Assembly (NCBI GenBank): GCA_013396755.1
Contig: VWZF01004004.1
Span: 1 to 64,000, forward strand
Direction: 5' to 3'
From: Sclerurus mexicanus
Lineage: Eukaryota > Chordata > Aves > Passeriformes > Furnariidae
Length of the DNA stretch: 64,000 nucleotides
The translations under genes were made by a program, and so were the position numbers. The notes beneath the pieces are model-generated. The model saw only the letters and a program-made list of their open reading frames with translations, did no database searches and was not told the origin of the DNA. Position 1 is the first letter of the stretch. Every line of letters starts with the position of its first letter. Below are positions 24,626-38,601 of this stretch, in pieces.

Positions 24626-27600
24626 GATGTCGTTTCCCCCCTTTACATTACAGTGGATTTACAAGCTACATTTCTGATATTTTTTTCTCGTGTACTTTAT
24701 AGTTCCAAACAAATTTACCATATTCTAATAGAATTTGGGGCTTCACTTCTTGTGTTCTCTTCAGTACTAAGTAAAAAATAAAAAAAACAAAACACCAAAA
24801 CCACAAAAATAAGGCATAAATGCCATCATTTTATTTTGAGGCCATCTGCTACATCATTTTGGATGTACTCCCTCTTACTGCCATTTCATTCAAAGAGTGT
24901 AGCAGATGGTGAGAAACCATCTCATAAACTACCTTAGCCTTCTTTTGTTTACAGGTATTCTAAAAAAAATCTGTCTATAGATCATTGTTAACTAGATACT
25001 CTGTAGGAAACCAATAAAGTTAGGTGAGTATAATTAACAATTAATGACTCACATCCTGATGTCTTCACTTATTTTAAATTATAGAGCCTTTACCAGTGGG
25101 AAATTCTCCCTGAAGCATTACCAGAGCATGGAATGACTAAAAAGACCATTAAAGTTTCAGAATTTTCTCTAATAAACTGTTATTACTTTCACTTTCAGCT
25201 TCTGCTGTGTAAAATGATTACTGTTTGAGAAACAAACACCATTCTTTGGTGAAACTGAGTTTTATGTAAGTCTACATGTCTCCCGTTACCTTTGCGTAAA
25301 AGGATCTGCAAAAGAATACAGTGTCAGGAATGGCCACTGAAGGTAGGAAATGTAAAAGACAATATGGAATATTGATTACAAATTCTCCTTGAGACTTTGT
25401 CCTCTGATGTTTAATGAGAAAGTTATTCTGAATTGTGTGAGCTACGTAGCCCTTGGCATTTAACTTAAATGGCCTAGTTAGGAAACCATGATCAATTAAG
25501 GCAGAGCGAGAGAAAACAAATTAGTCACAAAGAGATTCAGAGGTGCAAAATTAGTCCCTGATCTTACTCCTTTTCTTTCAGGCAGAGGTCATCTTTCTTA
25601 AAACAGAGTGATCTTCAGAAGACAAACCAGCCAGCATCAGCAGCTGAAGGTGAATATCACCAGTCCCTCTGAAGGATATCTGTTGAGACAAGAGAGAATG
25701 TGAAACCACATTTGTCATTTAAGTTTAGGCAAATCTCCATCAGCTCAAATTTTGAATCAAGGTTTTTTTATTGCTTACACAATATAATTGTGTGTGCACA
25801 AAAAGCATGGTAAGAATTACAGGAATTATTGTTTAATACCACTGAACTGCAAACAAATACAGAAACAGGAAATACCAGCCGAAATAAGTGCTGAAATTAA
25901 TTTCTAAAAAAAGAAACAAGTTTATCTTACTGTTTACTGTTTTACTTAAATGTGGTTAAAAACAACAGTAGGGATACAATGCAAATAAGGATGATAAAGT
26001 TATGTTTTTCTTAATTAAAAATGTTTTTGTAACTTTGATACTAAGGAAAGGACTTTGAATATGCTCTAGTAAGTAGAAAGTTTTATATGTGTTTATGGAC
26101 AAGAAATCAAATTCTTGTAGATAATTTAAACTGTAAGATGGAACACATTAATAAATTCTATCAAAAAAGCTGTACACAAACTCATTTATATTAATGTGCT
26201 GTACCCTGAGCATGTAGAAATATAAGCCATCAGAAAAAATGGCCATGTGATATTTCTGGAACATCATACTCCGAGGTTGATGTGTTTGGAAGTCTAAAAT
26301 GTATTATAATGGCATTTTAAAGATGGGATTTGGTTTTTGGTTTTCCTTCTATTTTTTTTTTCCCTTGAGAAAATAGCAGATGTATGGAATTTTAATGTTT
26401 TCTATTAGATTACAAGAGCTGACCTGTGAATATGAAAATGAAGTAGAGAATTAGGACTGTTTTTGTAGCTTTTGTGTGAGCGTTAGCCTCAGATGCACAA
26501 GCTTCTGATAACTTACTCCATTTTGACATTGAAGACAAAAACACCCCCAAAGACATACGATGGAGAAAAATGCCAGCAAAAAACTATAATAATGGCACAA
26601 CACAGGAACAGTAGGACATCTGTTAAGTGTATATTGCTTCATTCTTAGGTGAGGCAAGCTGACAAAAAAATTAGATGCCTTCATAGTTGTAAGATGATTG
26701 GTTTCTTTCATAATGCAAGATTAAGTTGGAAGTTAGAGGGAATTTTGTTGTTGACTTCCAGTACAGACGGAATTTTTTCTAGTCTTCTTGTTTATGATGT
26801 AGAGATGGAAAATCAAGGAATGGTTTTAAAGAAACTATTCAAGTGGAATCTAAGAGGATGCTGCACTCATAGGGACCAGGAGAAGTGTTAGATTAATTTC
26901 AAGTATTTTAAACCTGTTGTAGACTCTGTATTTGTGCTTTAGGAAAATAGTTTGTATCTAGTAAGTCAGTCTGCTGGCTTTTGCTACCAAAAAAAATTTA
27001 TAATGTATTTCAGAGACCTTCATAATTCAAAATTGACTCAAATACCTGAAAATTGTTTTATTGTGCAAACATTCTTTCTACAGCATTTTCTGTTGAGAAC
27101 ACTGATTGTTATCTGCTTAGAAAATTTGTCATAGTAACTAAAGCCACTTTTTTGTCCTACAGAATGTGACTAAATCACTTTCCATGTTTCTTTTATTTGA
27201 TCTCCCTGTAGTATTTCTTTTCATTTAACCTTTCTACTTATCATTCTGCTGTTCATTGGCTTTTGCATTACCAAATTTTACAGACAGATTATTAAAATTC
27301 AGATTATTACACAGGCAAGATTTCTGTACTCCACACAGAAGATAGATAGAAAATGCCTTTGATGACTAATGGCATGTCTGTACAATCTTGTTATTTTGTA
27401 ATACATTCCAGCATTCCATTATGGAAAAGGTAATAAAAGTCAACTGAGTAGAACAGGTGCGATTAAAATAAACAAAAATGCCAGTAGGGAATTTCTGTCC
27501 TATTTTGAGCCCAGATTTTGTAAAGAATTCTGCTGTTCTCGCTTTTAAATAACTTCAATAAGATCTAAATTAATTACGAGTTTGATTTCTGAATGCATTA

Positions 27601-29714
27601 TTATCACCCTCAAGTATTTCAGCAAATGTTTATACACAGGTTTTTAAACACAGTGTATAACTGGTGATGCTGTTAGGCAGATATGGGTAGTGCTGCCTGG
27701 TTTTTATCACTTAAGAATTTCCTTTTCTTGTAAACATGTGCCTAAGTGTTGTAAAACATACACTTCAAAGTGCTATAGCTTTCTCTGCTGTGCTAATCAG
27801 TCCCAGTTGTTCAGACTGACCAGCTACCCCATTTGTATTCAGAGAAGATTATTCATCATCTATGAAGATTGTCCTCAGTTATACTTAAGACAAAAAGGTA
27901 CTCAAGATAGAATGCGTTCACAACTAAATTACTTTATATTTGCAGATGATAAGACGCTGGTTCCCAAAATGCAATTTTAAATCAGTAGATACAGTTTTGG
28001 GAATCAAAAAGAAATTGTTCAGTGATAGAAATTCTGTCTTTCTATGGACCCTGAATTATTTTTAATGTACAGCTTCCTCTCTGAAACACCTTCTCCTGGC
28101 TTATCCATTGTGTCATCTGATGGGCCCTAAATCATCCATGAAATAGAACAGAGAGTTCTTTTCTATAAAAATTTTCAATCTCAAATGTTAAGAACGTGAA
28201 GAGAGCAACATAATACATTCATTTCTTTGGTGATGTATGCTGTCTTCAATGATGGAATGCATAGGTGGAAGACAATGAAATCTCCAATTACAGAAAAGGT
28301 CTTTAAAAGCCCTAAGACAGACCAAATTCCTTATCTTTTAAATTTTGACTATTTTCTATTTTTTTAGAACTTAGTACTTAGCGGTATATGTTAAGTACAT
28401 ACATAACTTTTGAAATTAGAAGGTGTTAATTCTGAATTTGAGTCGTCCATTAAGAGACAACATATTGCAATGAAGAAACAGAATCAGGTTACAAATAAGG
28501 TTTCTTTTCCTATCTTCCAATCTCTCCTTCCTTTTTGCTCCACAGAAAATATTGTCAACTGATTCACTGATTCTTACCTGTCACAGATTACTTGGTTTTG
28601 ATGTTTGTTTGTTTTTTTGTTTGGGTGGGTTTTTTTGTTTTGTTTTTTTTTTTTTGTTTGTTTTTGTTTTTTACTTTGGATCCTGCAGCCAGAGGCCATC
28701 CTAATCCCACTTTCTATCTATCTGCTCTCATGTGTGCCCAGGGTGAGTGATAGACCTGCAGAAAATGTTGTCTCTTTGCACTCTACTTCTGATACAGATG
28801 GCTAGTGAGGAAAGAAGCAGACATTTGCTCCTTTGCAGGCAGCCAGAAAGTGCCTTAATTCAACAGAAATGTTCTAAATATATTTTAGAAACTTTCCCAT
28901 TAATTCTACCATCAATCTGGCAGAGCTCCACAGGAGCAGTACCTAATTTTTCATGCAAAAACTGCTATTGTTTTGGAAAAATAAGTGCAACTGTTGACTG
29001 CAATTTCTTAACGAAATTTCAAAGTAATTAGTGAGGAAAGAAAAGAATTTCACTATGGATGTTCTTCTGGCTCTACATTGTAAGACAAAATGACCTCCTT
29101 TTACTGTCCATTTTCAATAAAAAAATATTCTTCTGATTAAGCAAGTCAGATTGTGTAACAAATTGCATTAGTCTGAGATTTCTGGTACTAGAGTTTCTTC
29201 ACTGTATCATCCTGTTAGATGCTACTACTGTCAGATGAATCCCTTGCGAATGTTCTTGTTTAGAACAAATCAGCACAGCCTTGGAAAGGAACATGTGACC
29301 AGAGCTTGCCTTCTGTGGGACAAGCCAGCTTATTTGAAGCACAGATATTGTGATTTACATTTAGCATTCACTATGTAAACTCTAACTGAAAGTACAAATT
29401 GTATGAATTCAAATTCTCTTTGTTAAAAGGCAGTAAAATGAAACAGCTCTCAAGTACTAAAAAAGCCCCTGACTCTTTTCTCAGTGAGATCTTCCCTTTA
29501 GCGTGCTATACTAGGACTAGAATGAGTGTTGCCATACATTAATCACTTCTCTTACTATAATCTAAGCTTAGCCTAGAAAGAATATATTGAGATCCTTCCT
29601 ACAGTAAATTTCATTCCTAAAAAGTTGATATGTAAAAAGAGAAATTATAACATTGGACTCCAATATATTTTTGCTCTTTAACGTTCCCAGAAAAATCTAT
29701 GCCAAAATATAATG
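24626..29714. other. AT-rich noncoding stretch, no gene seen
   Basis: About 5 kb without a recognised gene or transposon. It has an A/C-rich low-complexity patch at 24772-24818 and a T/G tract at 28593-28672. ORFs (longest 96 codons) show no family resemblance and atypical composition. Confidence 0.55.
28593..28672. repeat. T-rich (GTTTT)n low-complexity tract
   Basis: Long T-runs interrupted by single G or ggg (for example 'tttgtttgggtgggttttt'). It yields a spurious Phe/Val/Cys-rich ORF. The position is not next to a recognised LINE end, so it need not be a retrotransposon tail. Confidence 0.85.
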
Positions 29715-29990
29715 CACAAGAGGAACTGGCCTTAAGCTAAGACAGGGGAGATTCAGATTAGATATTAGAAAATTTTTTTCACTGTTAGGGTGATCATGCA
29801 CTGGAATAGGTTGTCCATGGAAGCAGTGAAGTGACCTCATCTGGAGATGTCCAAGAGCCATCTGGATCTGGCACTGGGTGATATTGTTTGGTGGTTTAGG
29901 GCTTACAGTGGTATTGCTGGGTGGATGGTTGGACTGGATGATCTTGAGGCTCTCTTCCAACCTTGATGACTCTACATTTCTACGATTCTA
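29715..29990 (+). mobile_element. CR1 LINE fragment, 3' end, plus strand
   Basis: It runs 'ggccttaagctaagacagg', 'attagatattagaaaattt', 'cactggaataggttgtccat', 'ggttggactggatgatctt' and ends 'tctacatttctacgattcta'. This is the CR1 3' end in forward orientation, with a decayed octamer tail. Strongly 5'-truncated. Confidence 0.9.
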
Positions 29991-32259
29991 TTTCTTTTGG
30001 TAAATTATTTCCTCTGAAAGGAAATAATGAAAAACACACTTGCCATGTAGAAATGCCATTAAAGAGTTTAATTAAAAATTTTATTTTTACTTGGGTAATT
30101 CATCACTAGGCATGCCAGGATACTGATAGAAAAGAAGTATTGTTTTTGTGAACTGAATTATGGTTTATTTTTTTGCCTACTCCTACCTTCATTCCCACTA
30201 TTCAGCAAATGCAAACATATTTTTAATACAAATATTGCTATTATTTTTAGCTGGAATATACTACAGGGACATATTCCTAGTATGTGACTTCAATTCAAAC
30301 TACTGTGATTTGAAAGTGTAAAATATTCATCATGCCTATATAGATATTTCTTTTCAGAGCTTTCTTCTGTGTAGTGTCTAAATAGAACTTAAACATGCTA
30401 TTAAACTTGAAATGTTAAATGTTATTATATGTTAAAATGTTAAATTTTATTAGATGTAAACACTTCTGTGGGGAGCTAACATGCTCTGTCAGTGCTGGTG
30501 GACTGTGTAGTCTTTTTGATTCATTTAAGTTTAATTAGGTAGATTGCATTTAAGACTATAGGGTTAAACATGCTGTCATGTTCCTGCTTTGGCAAAGTGA
30601 GTAGAGATGAAAACATAATCCAAGCATCTCTTTTTCATTACATGGCTCTTTGAAAGAAGTATCTATCTTCATCTGGCATTTTCAATGAATCTTAAAACCT
30701 CCCTCTAGAAAATAATCACTATGCATTTTGTTTGTACATTTGATATTAGCATAGGTTTAATTTGAGGTACCCATGAACAAACTAGCCTAATATTTGTTCA
30801 ATCCTCTTGTCAATTCACTTAATTGAGGTGATCTCCAAAATCAGGCTCATCTGACATTTCTGGCCATCTTTAAACCTTGATTTAGGAGAAAACATACTCT
30901 TCTGGAAAAATTACTTTGTAAAGTTTAGCACAGACTGTATGCTGTGTGAGGAGACATAAATTGAGCTTTTTTTTTTTAATTGAAGCAGCATGACTTTTGC
31001 TGATGTCTTGCTTTCTGCAGCAGGGTAAGTAGCAGGGACAGAAACTAATTTATTATTTGTGTTGGCTGGCCAAGGATAGAGAAGACAAAAACATATGACA
31101 GAAGTATTCACATAGGTGGTATGATTCTATTTTTAAAAAAATGATTAATATCTTTTTATAAATGGATGCACCACAGTACAAAACATCTAGGAAAATATGC
31201 TCATGCTCACTTCCTCGATCAGCTGTTTCATGCAAGAGAAGGAACAGAATAAATTTAAGAAGTTTAGAAAGTATTTTCAGAGACATAATTCTTGAATTCC
31301 AATTCACCTAAACCCAAAAGTTTCTATATATATTATGATTCAGAAAAGCTTAATTAAAATCAACTTTTTACATTACTCTGTAAAAAAATTAATTCTCAAT
31401 ATTTTGAAGTACGTGATAATTGAAAAAGCTTTAAAAACATTTTAAGTCTTTAAAAAGCTTTCTTTTTTTTTTTTTCCCCCTTAGGAATTGGACAAAATTG
31501 ACACTTCAGGAGACACAATGCAGACTCTTCTATGTATTTTTTTTATTAATACATTTTAAAAACAAAGAGATATGGCATTTGTTCATAAAGTCTTAAGTCA
31601 TTTTCACAGCAGGTACTTTTCAGAGTAAATTGAGAACTGGGGAGTTATTAGTCAGAACAGATCACAAGGCAAAAGAAGAAACTAAAAGTGACAGATATGT
31701 GCTGCTATGTTACCAGGAATAAGTGTGACCAGACTTGAATAACTACCAGGACTGCGGTTGCAACAAAGCACCATGCACAAGAAACAAATCCGAGGAGAAA
31801 GGTTCATTACTTATCTCTTAAAACCTTAAGTAAAAAAGTAATCAACAACTCTAAAGAAGTTTTGGATGACTTATTTATTAACTACTTCCACTTTACAAAT
31901 AAAGCAACAGCATAATTTTAATCCTAGTAGATATGTTACAGATAATCCAAGTAGTAAAACATACATAATATTGCCTCAATAGTAACACATGATTCCCACA
32001 CCAATTCAATGGCTGTAGCTCAGGTAATAAAACTAATAAATGGCTAATAAACACTTCGATCACGTTTGCATGGTTGCATACAAAGCAACCTGATTATGTA
32101 TAAGAATAAAATGATAAGTATTATAATCATATCTGCAGAAAATGTAAATTTGCATTGAAATCCCTTTATGTTTTACACATTTGTGTTATAGCCTGATCAG
32201 TGTTCAGCTAGTGGAATACTGCACAACAAGAATTGTAAAACTTGTGTGTTACATTTGCT

Positions 32260-32282
32260 TATATATATATATATATATATAT
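32260..32282. repeat. (TA)n microsatellite
   Basis: Uninterrupted ta dinucleotides, about 11 units. Likely length-polymorphic. Confidence 0.97.
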
Positions 32283-33988
32283 GCATATAAATGGTCAGAA
32301 ATATTTTTTAAGGAATATTATGCTGTAACTATATAAAATTCCTGTTAGCTCTACTTACATTATTTTCTTCATGCTTATGTTTTTATCTTGTTGTTGAAAA
32401 ACAAGCGCACAGGAAGAGTATGATGTGTATGTTGGACCCTAGTGTCATCAAAGGAACCACTGAGAAACCTAACTTTACAAATGTCATGAATAAACTGTTT
32501 CCAAACCCTATAGTATCCTGCTGACCTGCAGCATCCTTGTGACTTGTATCTTCACATAACTTACCAAACCCTTTCCTGAACTATTGATAACAAAGGGGTC
32601 CCAGTTCATAGAAACATTCCTAATCAGGATGACGTTGCAGTGTCCTTAAAAATTATCCCCATTTATGGGATTTAACTGTATGCCAGAATCTTCTTTTAAA
32701 GATTTAAATTGAACATACCTCAAGTCTGAAACAAGACAATATTAGTACTCATAACTAATAGGGAATGAAACAATATGTCAATTAGAGCATCTTTGGAATT
32801 TGTATGCATGTGTGTTCCTGTGTGTATTTTGATCATAATCTTGTGGTGGAAGTATTATATGATTTAAGTGCATGAACCACAACATTGAAGTAACTCACCT
32901 AGAATTATGTAATAATCATGAACATACAAGTAGTGGTTTGCTTAATTTAGAATGCATCTAGAATGCATCTGGGTTTTTTTCCTGAGAGAGATGCATGCTG
33001 ACAGCAGTGTATAGCAGCACAGTTTGAAAGGCTCTGTTTTATCACACTGAGACTTGTAAATGGAAACAACTAGCTGTAGGACACTGAGCAGCAAAAAAAA
33101 GCCTAAACAACTCCCCTGAGCATGGAAAGCCAGGTCATGCTGTTTCAGTAGATGTTAATTTACATTCTGTAATATTTTAATTTTCATTCTAGATGTCATT
33201 AATATTTACTAGTGTGTGTTGCTAGACCTAGATTTTTCATTGTTTTGAAATCACTGAAATCTTTTATAAATTATTAATATGTTCTAAAATGATAGATGTT
33301 TTCCCAGTGCTTTGGTGTATTAATTTGCATTTATGCAGAACAGAGAATTCTTCCTACAAATTAATGAAAAAGCGTTAGTTAAATGCATGCAGCCTATGAC
33401 CCATGAGGGTCCTGGAATCTGAAAGGACATTTTTAGGCATACATCCTGTCCTTTGTAAGATTTCTCAGGCATAGTAGAAGCAAATCCTCAGCCACAGTTT
33501 CAGTTTTGGTCGATATACTAGATTTTTGCCTCAAGGAACAGCAGAATAGATCCTTTATTTTAGTGGTTGTTTGGTTCTTTAGATTTACACTAATCCAGTG
33601 ATGGTCTTTAGCAGAAACATTTGAAATGTGCTTAACTTTATCACATTCTCACCATATCTGTTTCATGCTACAGACATGCTCCTGGCCAACATTGGCCCAT
33701 GTAGATGTAGCCATATGATGCTATATTTCTACTTGTATCAAGTGCCTGTATTATCCATAATATAGTTACGATTGACCCAAATGGAGGATCTCATTCCTTG
33801 TATCTAGAAAGTCTTTAGTTCCTTAAAAGTCCAGATATTTCTTTTAAGAAAATCCTGGAATTTAATGATAAAATACCAGAGGGCACAGAATATCAAGACA
33901 TATTTTAACTTTGTTTATTGATTTCATATAAAACATAAATCAAGGTTTTTAGATTTGTTCAAAGTACAAGTTCTGGTTCAGCAGGAGA

Positions 33989-34082
33989 CAAAAAAACCCA
34001 CACCCAAAACAACAAAAAACCCCAAACCAACCAACCAAACGACAACAACAACAAAAAAAACCCACAACAACAAACAACAACA
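33989..34082. repeat. A/C-rich low-complexity tract
   Basis: A-runs broken by C or CC, including 'ccaaccaaccaaac' and repeated 'caacaa'. It produces a Lys/Thr/Pro-rich spurious ORF. Confidence 0.9.
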
Positions 34083-36187
34083 TATATTAAGGGAAATTAA
34101 AACCCACCACAGTCCTTACAGAAGTCTCATACAAGAAGATATGGAATGCATACTGAAAATATGGCAGTTTGTGTGGGTTTACTCAAGCTCTCAGTCAAGC
34201 TCTACGGAAATATTTAGGTACAGAGTGCTTTGAACTGAGTGACTCAGAGCCCTGAGGTCTCTTCTGTCCTAGCTTCCTCCAGTGTTTACTAACCTAGAGT
34301 TTTACATCCCCTGAATACTTCTCTGCCAAAGACTTTCCAAGACCTTATCTTTCCAATAAACAAATGGAGAATTTGCTTTTTAATGTAATCCATCTTTTTT
34401 CCTTCATCTTTTCAAGTCAGTTCCTCTTTCTGCTTTAGCCAGGTAGCTCTTGCTTTCCAAGTTAAAGACGCAAGCCACCTCAAGACTCCTTACCTCCATT
34501 CCTTCTACAACAGTCCCTTGTTCTTGTCTACCTACCTCTTCAGAGGCATATCTTTAACTCCTGAGAGTCTAAAATTTTGAGCAGAAATCAAAATATTCTG
34601 TGAGAATAAAATACTCCTGACCTGAAATGCTTCCTTGGCCCATTTCTTTCTTATTACATGAGTTCTCTGGCCTCAGGGGAGATTTCTTATGTATTAAACA
34701 AGTCGTTACCCAAGGTACTAGGCCAAATGTAATGATTTCTCTTTTAACCACAACACAGCGACGTGAAGTGCTCTTTTCCCGTTTCTTTAGTTTTCAAATT
34801 GCTGCTCTCATTCTTGCATTCATAACACCTTTTATGGAGTAGTCATGACTGCATGCTATTAGTAAAGCATATACTCATATTTCAATAGAATTGTAAGTCT
34901 TTAGCTTCATGGCTATGTTGTTTTTTCCTTTCTCTGGTCAATTTTGAGTATGTAGTTTTTAATAGTTCCTTTACCCCCCCCCTTTAATTTTTATGAGGTA
35001 TTTCTTTATTTCAATGAGATTTTAATCCAAGTTGAATTTTTGTTTCAAGTAGTTTACACTACTTCTACTTACATGCTAAAGTCATTCAGCTTTGATGTAA
35101 CTTAAATACCCTGTGAAGAAAGGATACTTCAATTTAACAGTCCTATAAAAAGTAGTTCTGCTTTTCCGAGCTTAGAAAATGGGTTTTCTGAACCACTGCC
35201 AGATGCTTAATATATTTTTCATTTATTACAAACATTCTAAATACATGTGGTTTCTTATGTTGCTATAGATTCATAATAAGGTGATTCAATTCCACATTCG
35301 TTCATAAAATAGCTCACTATTCATATAGCAGTAATATTAATATATCAGTATGTTAGAATTTTGTATGTGGGCATAAAATGCAAACAAAAATCATAAAAAA
35401 ATGGGTCTATACCCTGCGAAACATGCAAGAATAAACACTTTTTCTTCTTTGAGAGGAAAAGTGGGATTGTTGTAAGCAGATTGTTTTGGGGAAGGGAGCA
35501 GGCTCTGAGTGGAGAAGGCATGAGAAGAGAAACAAAATGTTCATTTACAAAAATTCATAAATCTGCATTCACTTCATTCCTAATTAAAAAGAAGAGAAAA
35601 ATAAGAGTAGCTGCACATCCAAAAACTGTTCTCTATTCAACTCCAAACAACAATCCATGGTCATGCTTTGATACCCTTTTAATAAGCCAAATTTACAAAC
35701 CTGTCAGTTACTTGAAACACAAGGATAATTCATTGAAATATTTAATTTTAAGAATATTCTGCTCATTTAGATGTTTAGATTCATATTGCATGAAGTATTT
35801 CAGAAAAAAAAAAAGACATCATATAAAACCACCTTACTGCCTAGAGCATAGAGATTCTACAACCTATCTTCTCTGAAGAAGGAGGTGCTGTCCCTTAACC
35901 TTGCTTAGGAGAAAACACAATTTCCTTAGAATTTTTCTGAACATAGTAAGCTACAGTTAAATATTTTTGTTGCTCTCACTATGCTGAACTGCGTTTTGCA
36001 TGTTATTTCATTGTCTTCTTTTCCTAAGCTGTCATATTGCATCATGGAATCATTCAGTAAGATGTCATCGTGGTTTGTGTAGCCAAAGATTAATCTGTAA
36101 AGAAAAATGAAACTCTGTGTACCCAAACTACCAGTTTTCAGATTTGGGCTAATGTTTTTTAATATATTTAAACATTTTTCTATTTTT

Positions 36188-36210
36188 TATATACATACAT
36201 ATATATATAA
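36188..36210. repeat. TA/CATA low-complexity patch
   Basis: Short 'atacatacatatatatata' stretch. Confidence 0.85.
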
Positions 36211-38528
36211 AAATTAGATTTTCAAGATTAAAATTTTAAAACAGACATTTTTTCAGCACCATCTTGGTTTGTTGAGAAAATCAATAAGAAAATTACTTCC
36301 CCACCTTCAAAACAGTGATTCATAGAATAGAATGGAGCTATTTTACTGGTTTCTTTGTATTTCACATAGACAGTTTTCTGCTAAGAATTTCCAACTTAAC
36401 ACTAAAAGGAGGATTAATTTAATACTGTTTTTTTTGGATAGGTGAGAGAAGTGCATGTACTTTGTCAGATTGGGAACAAAACATTTTATTACTTTGCTAT
36501 ATTTATGGGTATTGCTTCAGTAAAGGAAAAAGAATGAGAAAGAGTGTTGCAAATTTGGTTATAAGTCAGAAAATTAATCTCCTATGCCTGCTTTGACTAT
36601 GTTGTTTAACCTGTTTCTGAAATAGGGCCACAGACCAGGAGATAAGGAACACAGATTTTCACTATTATGCTGAATTCAGCTCTCCTGATCCAAACTATTC
36701 CATCTCTTTAAAGAATTAGAAGCTGTTTCTGGAATATTGAATGAATTTGGCCCTTTTTTTCATAATTACTCACCAGTAAGTATTAGCTTATGTCTTCCCC
36801 TTTCTTCCCGGTTGTTCTTGTCAGTAGTTTATCTGTAACCTTATTCTGAAACAACCCCTCCTGTTACTGGAACATTTGTTCGACTTCCCATGCATAATAA
36901 TGCTTTCCTGTAAGTTCTGGAGGTTTTATTTGGATATTCATATAGACCATGAAAGAGATTTCATTTGAATTCTACTGGCTGGTATGAATGACAGAATGAA
37001 GCAGTCTAATTAAACTTTGCTTTGGATTTACATCTAAAACTCTACCACAACTACTTACTACTTCAAAAACCCTACCCTGTCAGGAGACACTTTAATCTTT
37101 AGGGCTGGGGGGAATGTCAAGACTGGCCAGATATGATGCTGACAGCATTGTTCTTCCAGTGTGAAGAACAATCAAATAAACTGTTGTGAAAACTGTGTTA
37201 GTTTACTGTACCCATGGAACAGACCTTTTATTATTACTATTTTCTGTATTTTATTGGTGCGTTTCAGAGCACTGTCATTTGTTAAGAAAGTTAAATTCAA
37301 AGCTTGCAGTTATGTTCTTGATTGAAAAAGGATCATGAGAAATACTATGCCACACCCCTTTGAGTTTATTTGGCTCCCATTATTTAGAATTATAAGCACT
37401 GAGAGAAGAATTTACTAATTCAATGTTAGCTGCTATTTTGGCTAACCTGTAGGTGTGCAAACTAGGCATTGTAGGTCTCTTGCTGAATGAAAGTAAACAG
37501 GCTTTCATACTGTGTTTAAGCACTGATACAAGAGCAGTAAAGGAGTCTTTAGCTTGTCCTTTGCCATTAGCATTAGCAGATGAAATACTGGCATGAAGTG
37601 TCCTGCAGAATGGGTTCTGGAGAACTGTATGCTGCCCTTATATACTGCCAGAGTTTCAGACTATTTGTAGAGGAAGCACATTCAGAAGCACATAGGATAT
37701 ACACAAACTAGTTCCTTCTATGTATCCTTTCAAAACAGAAAGCCTGTAATGAACAAAGGGACAAAATACTTAAATCTCTGGCAAGGTTTTAATAGCACAA
37801 ATCAACACTGAAGAGCTACCTGAACAATAGGTCAACCTCACTGAAATTAAGAACCTATGATTTAACTAGAAGGGCTCATGACAGGTGGTTTCTCTGTGGG
37901 TCATGTAGAGATGCAGGTACAGAAGAACCAATTATTATACAGGCAATAACTTCAGTAGTTGTATTTTCCACTTCCTCGTATTTATGATGTATTTTCCCGA
38001 ATCAGGAAGCTGAGTCAGTCACATAAAGTGACATAAGTAAGAAAGATTTTCCAGAAAACTAGAAGCTTGTTTAACATAGTACAAAATAATTGTGAGGGAT
38101 TTTGGACTGTTACCTGCAGAGACAAAACACTTGGAAAAGTGCAAAGTTAGTTCTGTAAAATGAGCCTGAGATATGGACAACATTTCATTAAATGGACATA
38201 AATATATTTAAATTAGAAATAAGAAGAAAATAGAATAAGCCAGTAAGATTAAAGGATAACCTTCCAATGGCAAGAACACAGGGCAAATAAATAATTTTAA
38301 GATAAAAATTTATAAACAAGTCGCATACAACAGGTATGCAAGAAAATTACCACAAAGTTATTTTCTGGTTGTCTGTAACAAAGAGAATAATCTTTTCTCT
38401 TATTCTTAGCATCAGAAGATTCTGACTCTTAATTTAAGGCTGTTTCCATCAGTGTCATGTGAATTACTATTAAGTTATGCTGTAAAAACAACTGTTGGCT
38501 TCACGGTGGGGTCTTTGATTGTAGGTTT

Positions 38529-38601
38529 TCTTGTTTGTTTGTTTTAAATTGGTTGTTTTTGTTTTGGTTGTGGGAGGTTGTTTGGTTTCGTTGTCTGTTA
38601 C
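38529..38601. repeat. T/G-rich low-complexity tract
   Basis: 'ttgtttgtttgttttaaatt' followed by similar T/G sequence. Confidence 0.8.

Noticed and set aside
33989..34082. Repeated short units as a CRISPR-like array
   Set aside because: Irregular A/C low-complexity sequence with no fixed repeat and spacer lengths; the window is eukaryotic.
35481..35876. 131-codon plus-strand ORF
   Set aside because: No recognised motif, Lys/Ser-rich AT-driven composition, no promoter or splice context; length is plausible by chance.
36321..36336. 'catagaatagaat' as a CR1 3' tail
   Set aside because: Only a short resemblance, with no CR1 sequence on either side.
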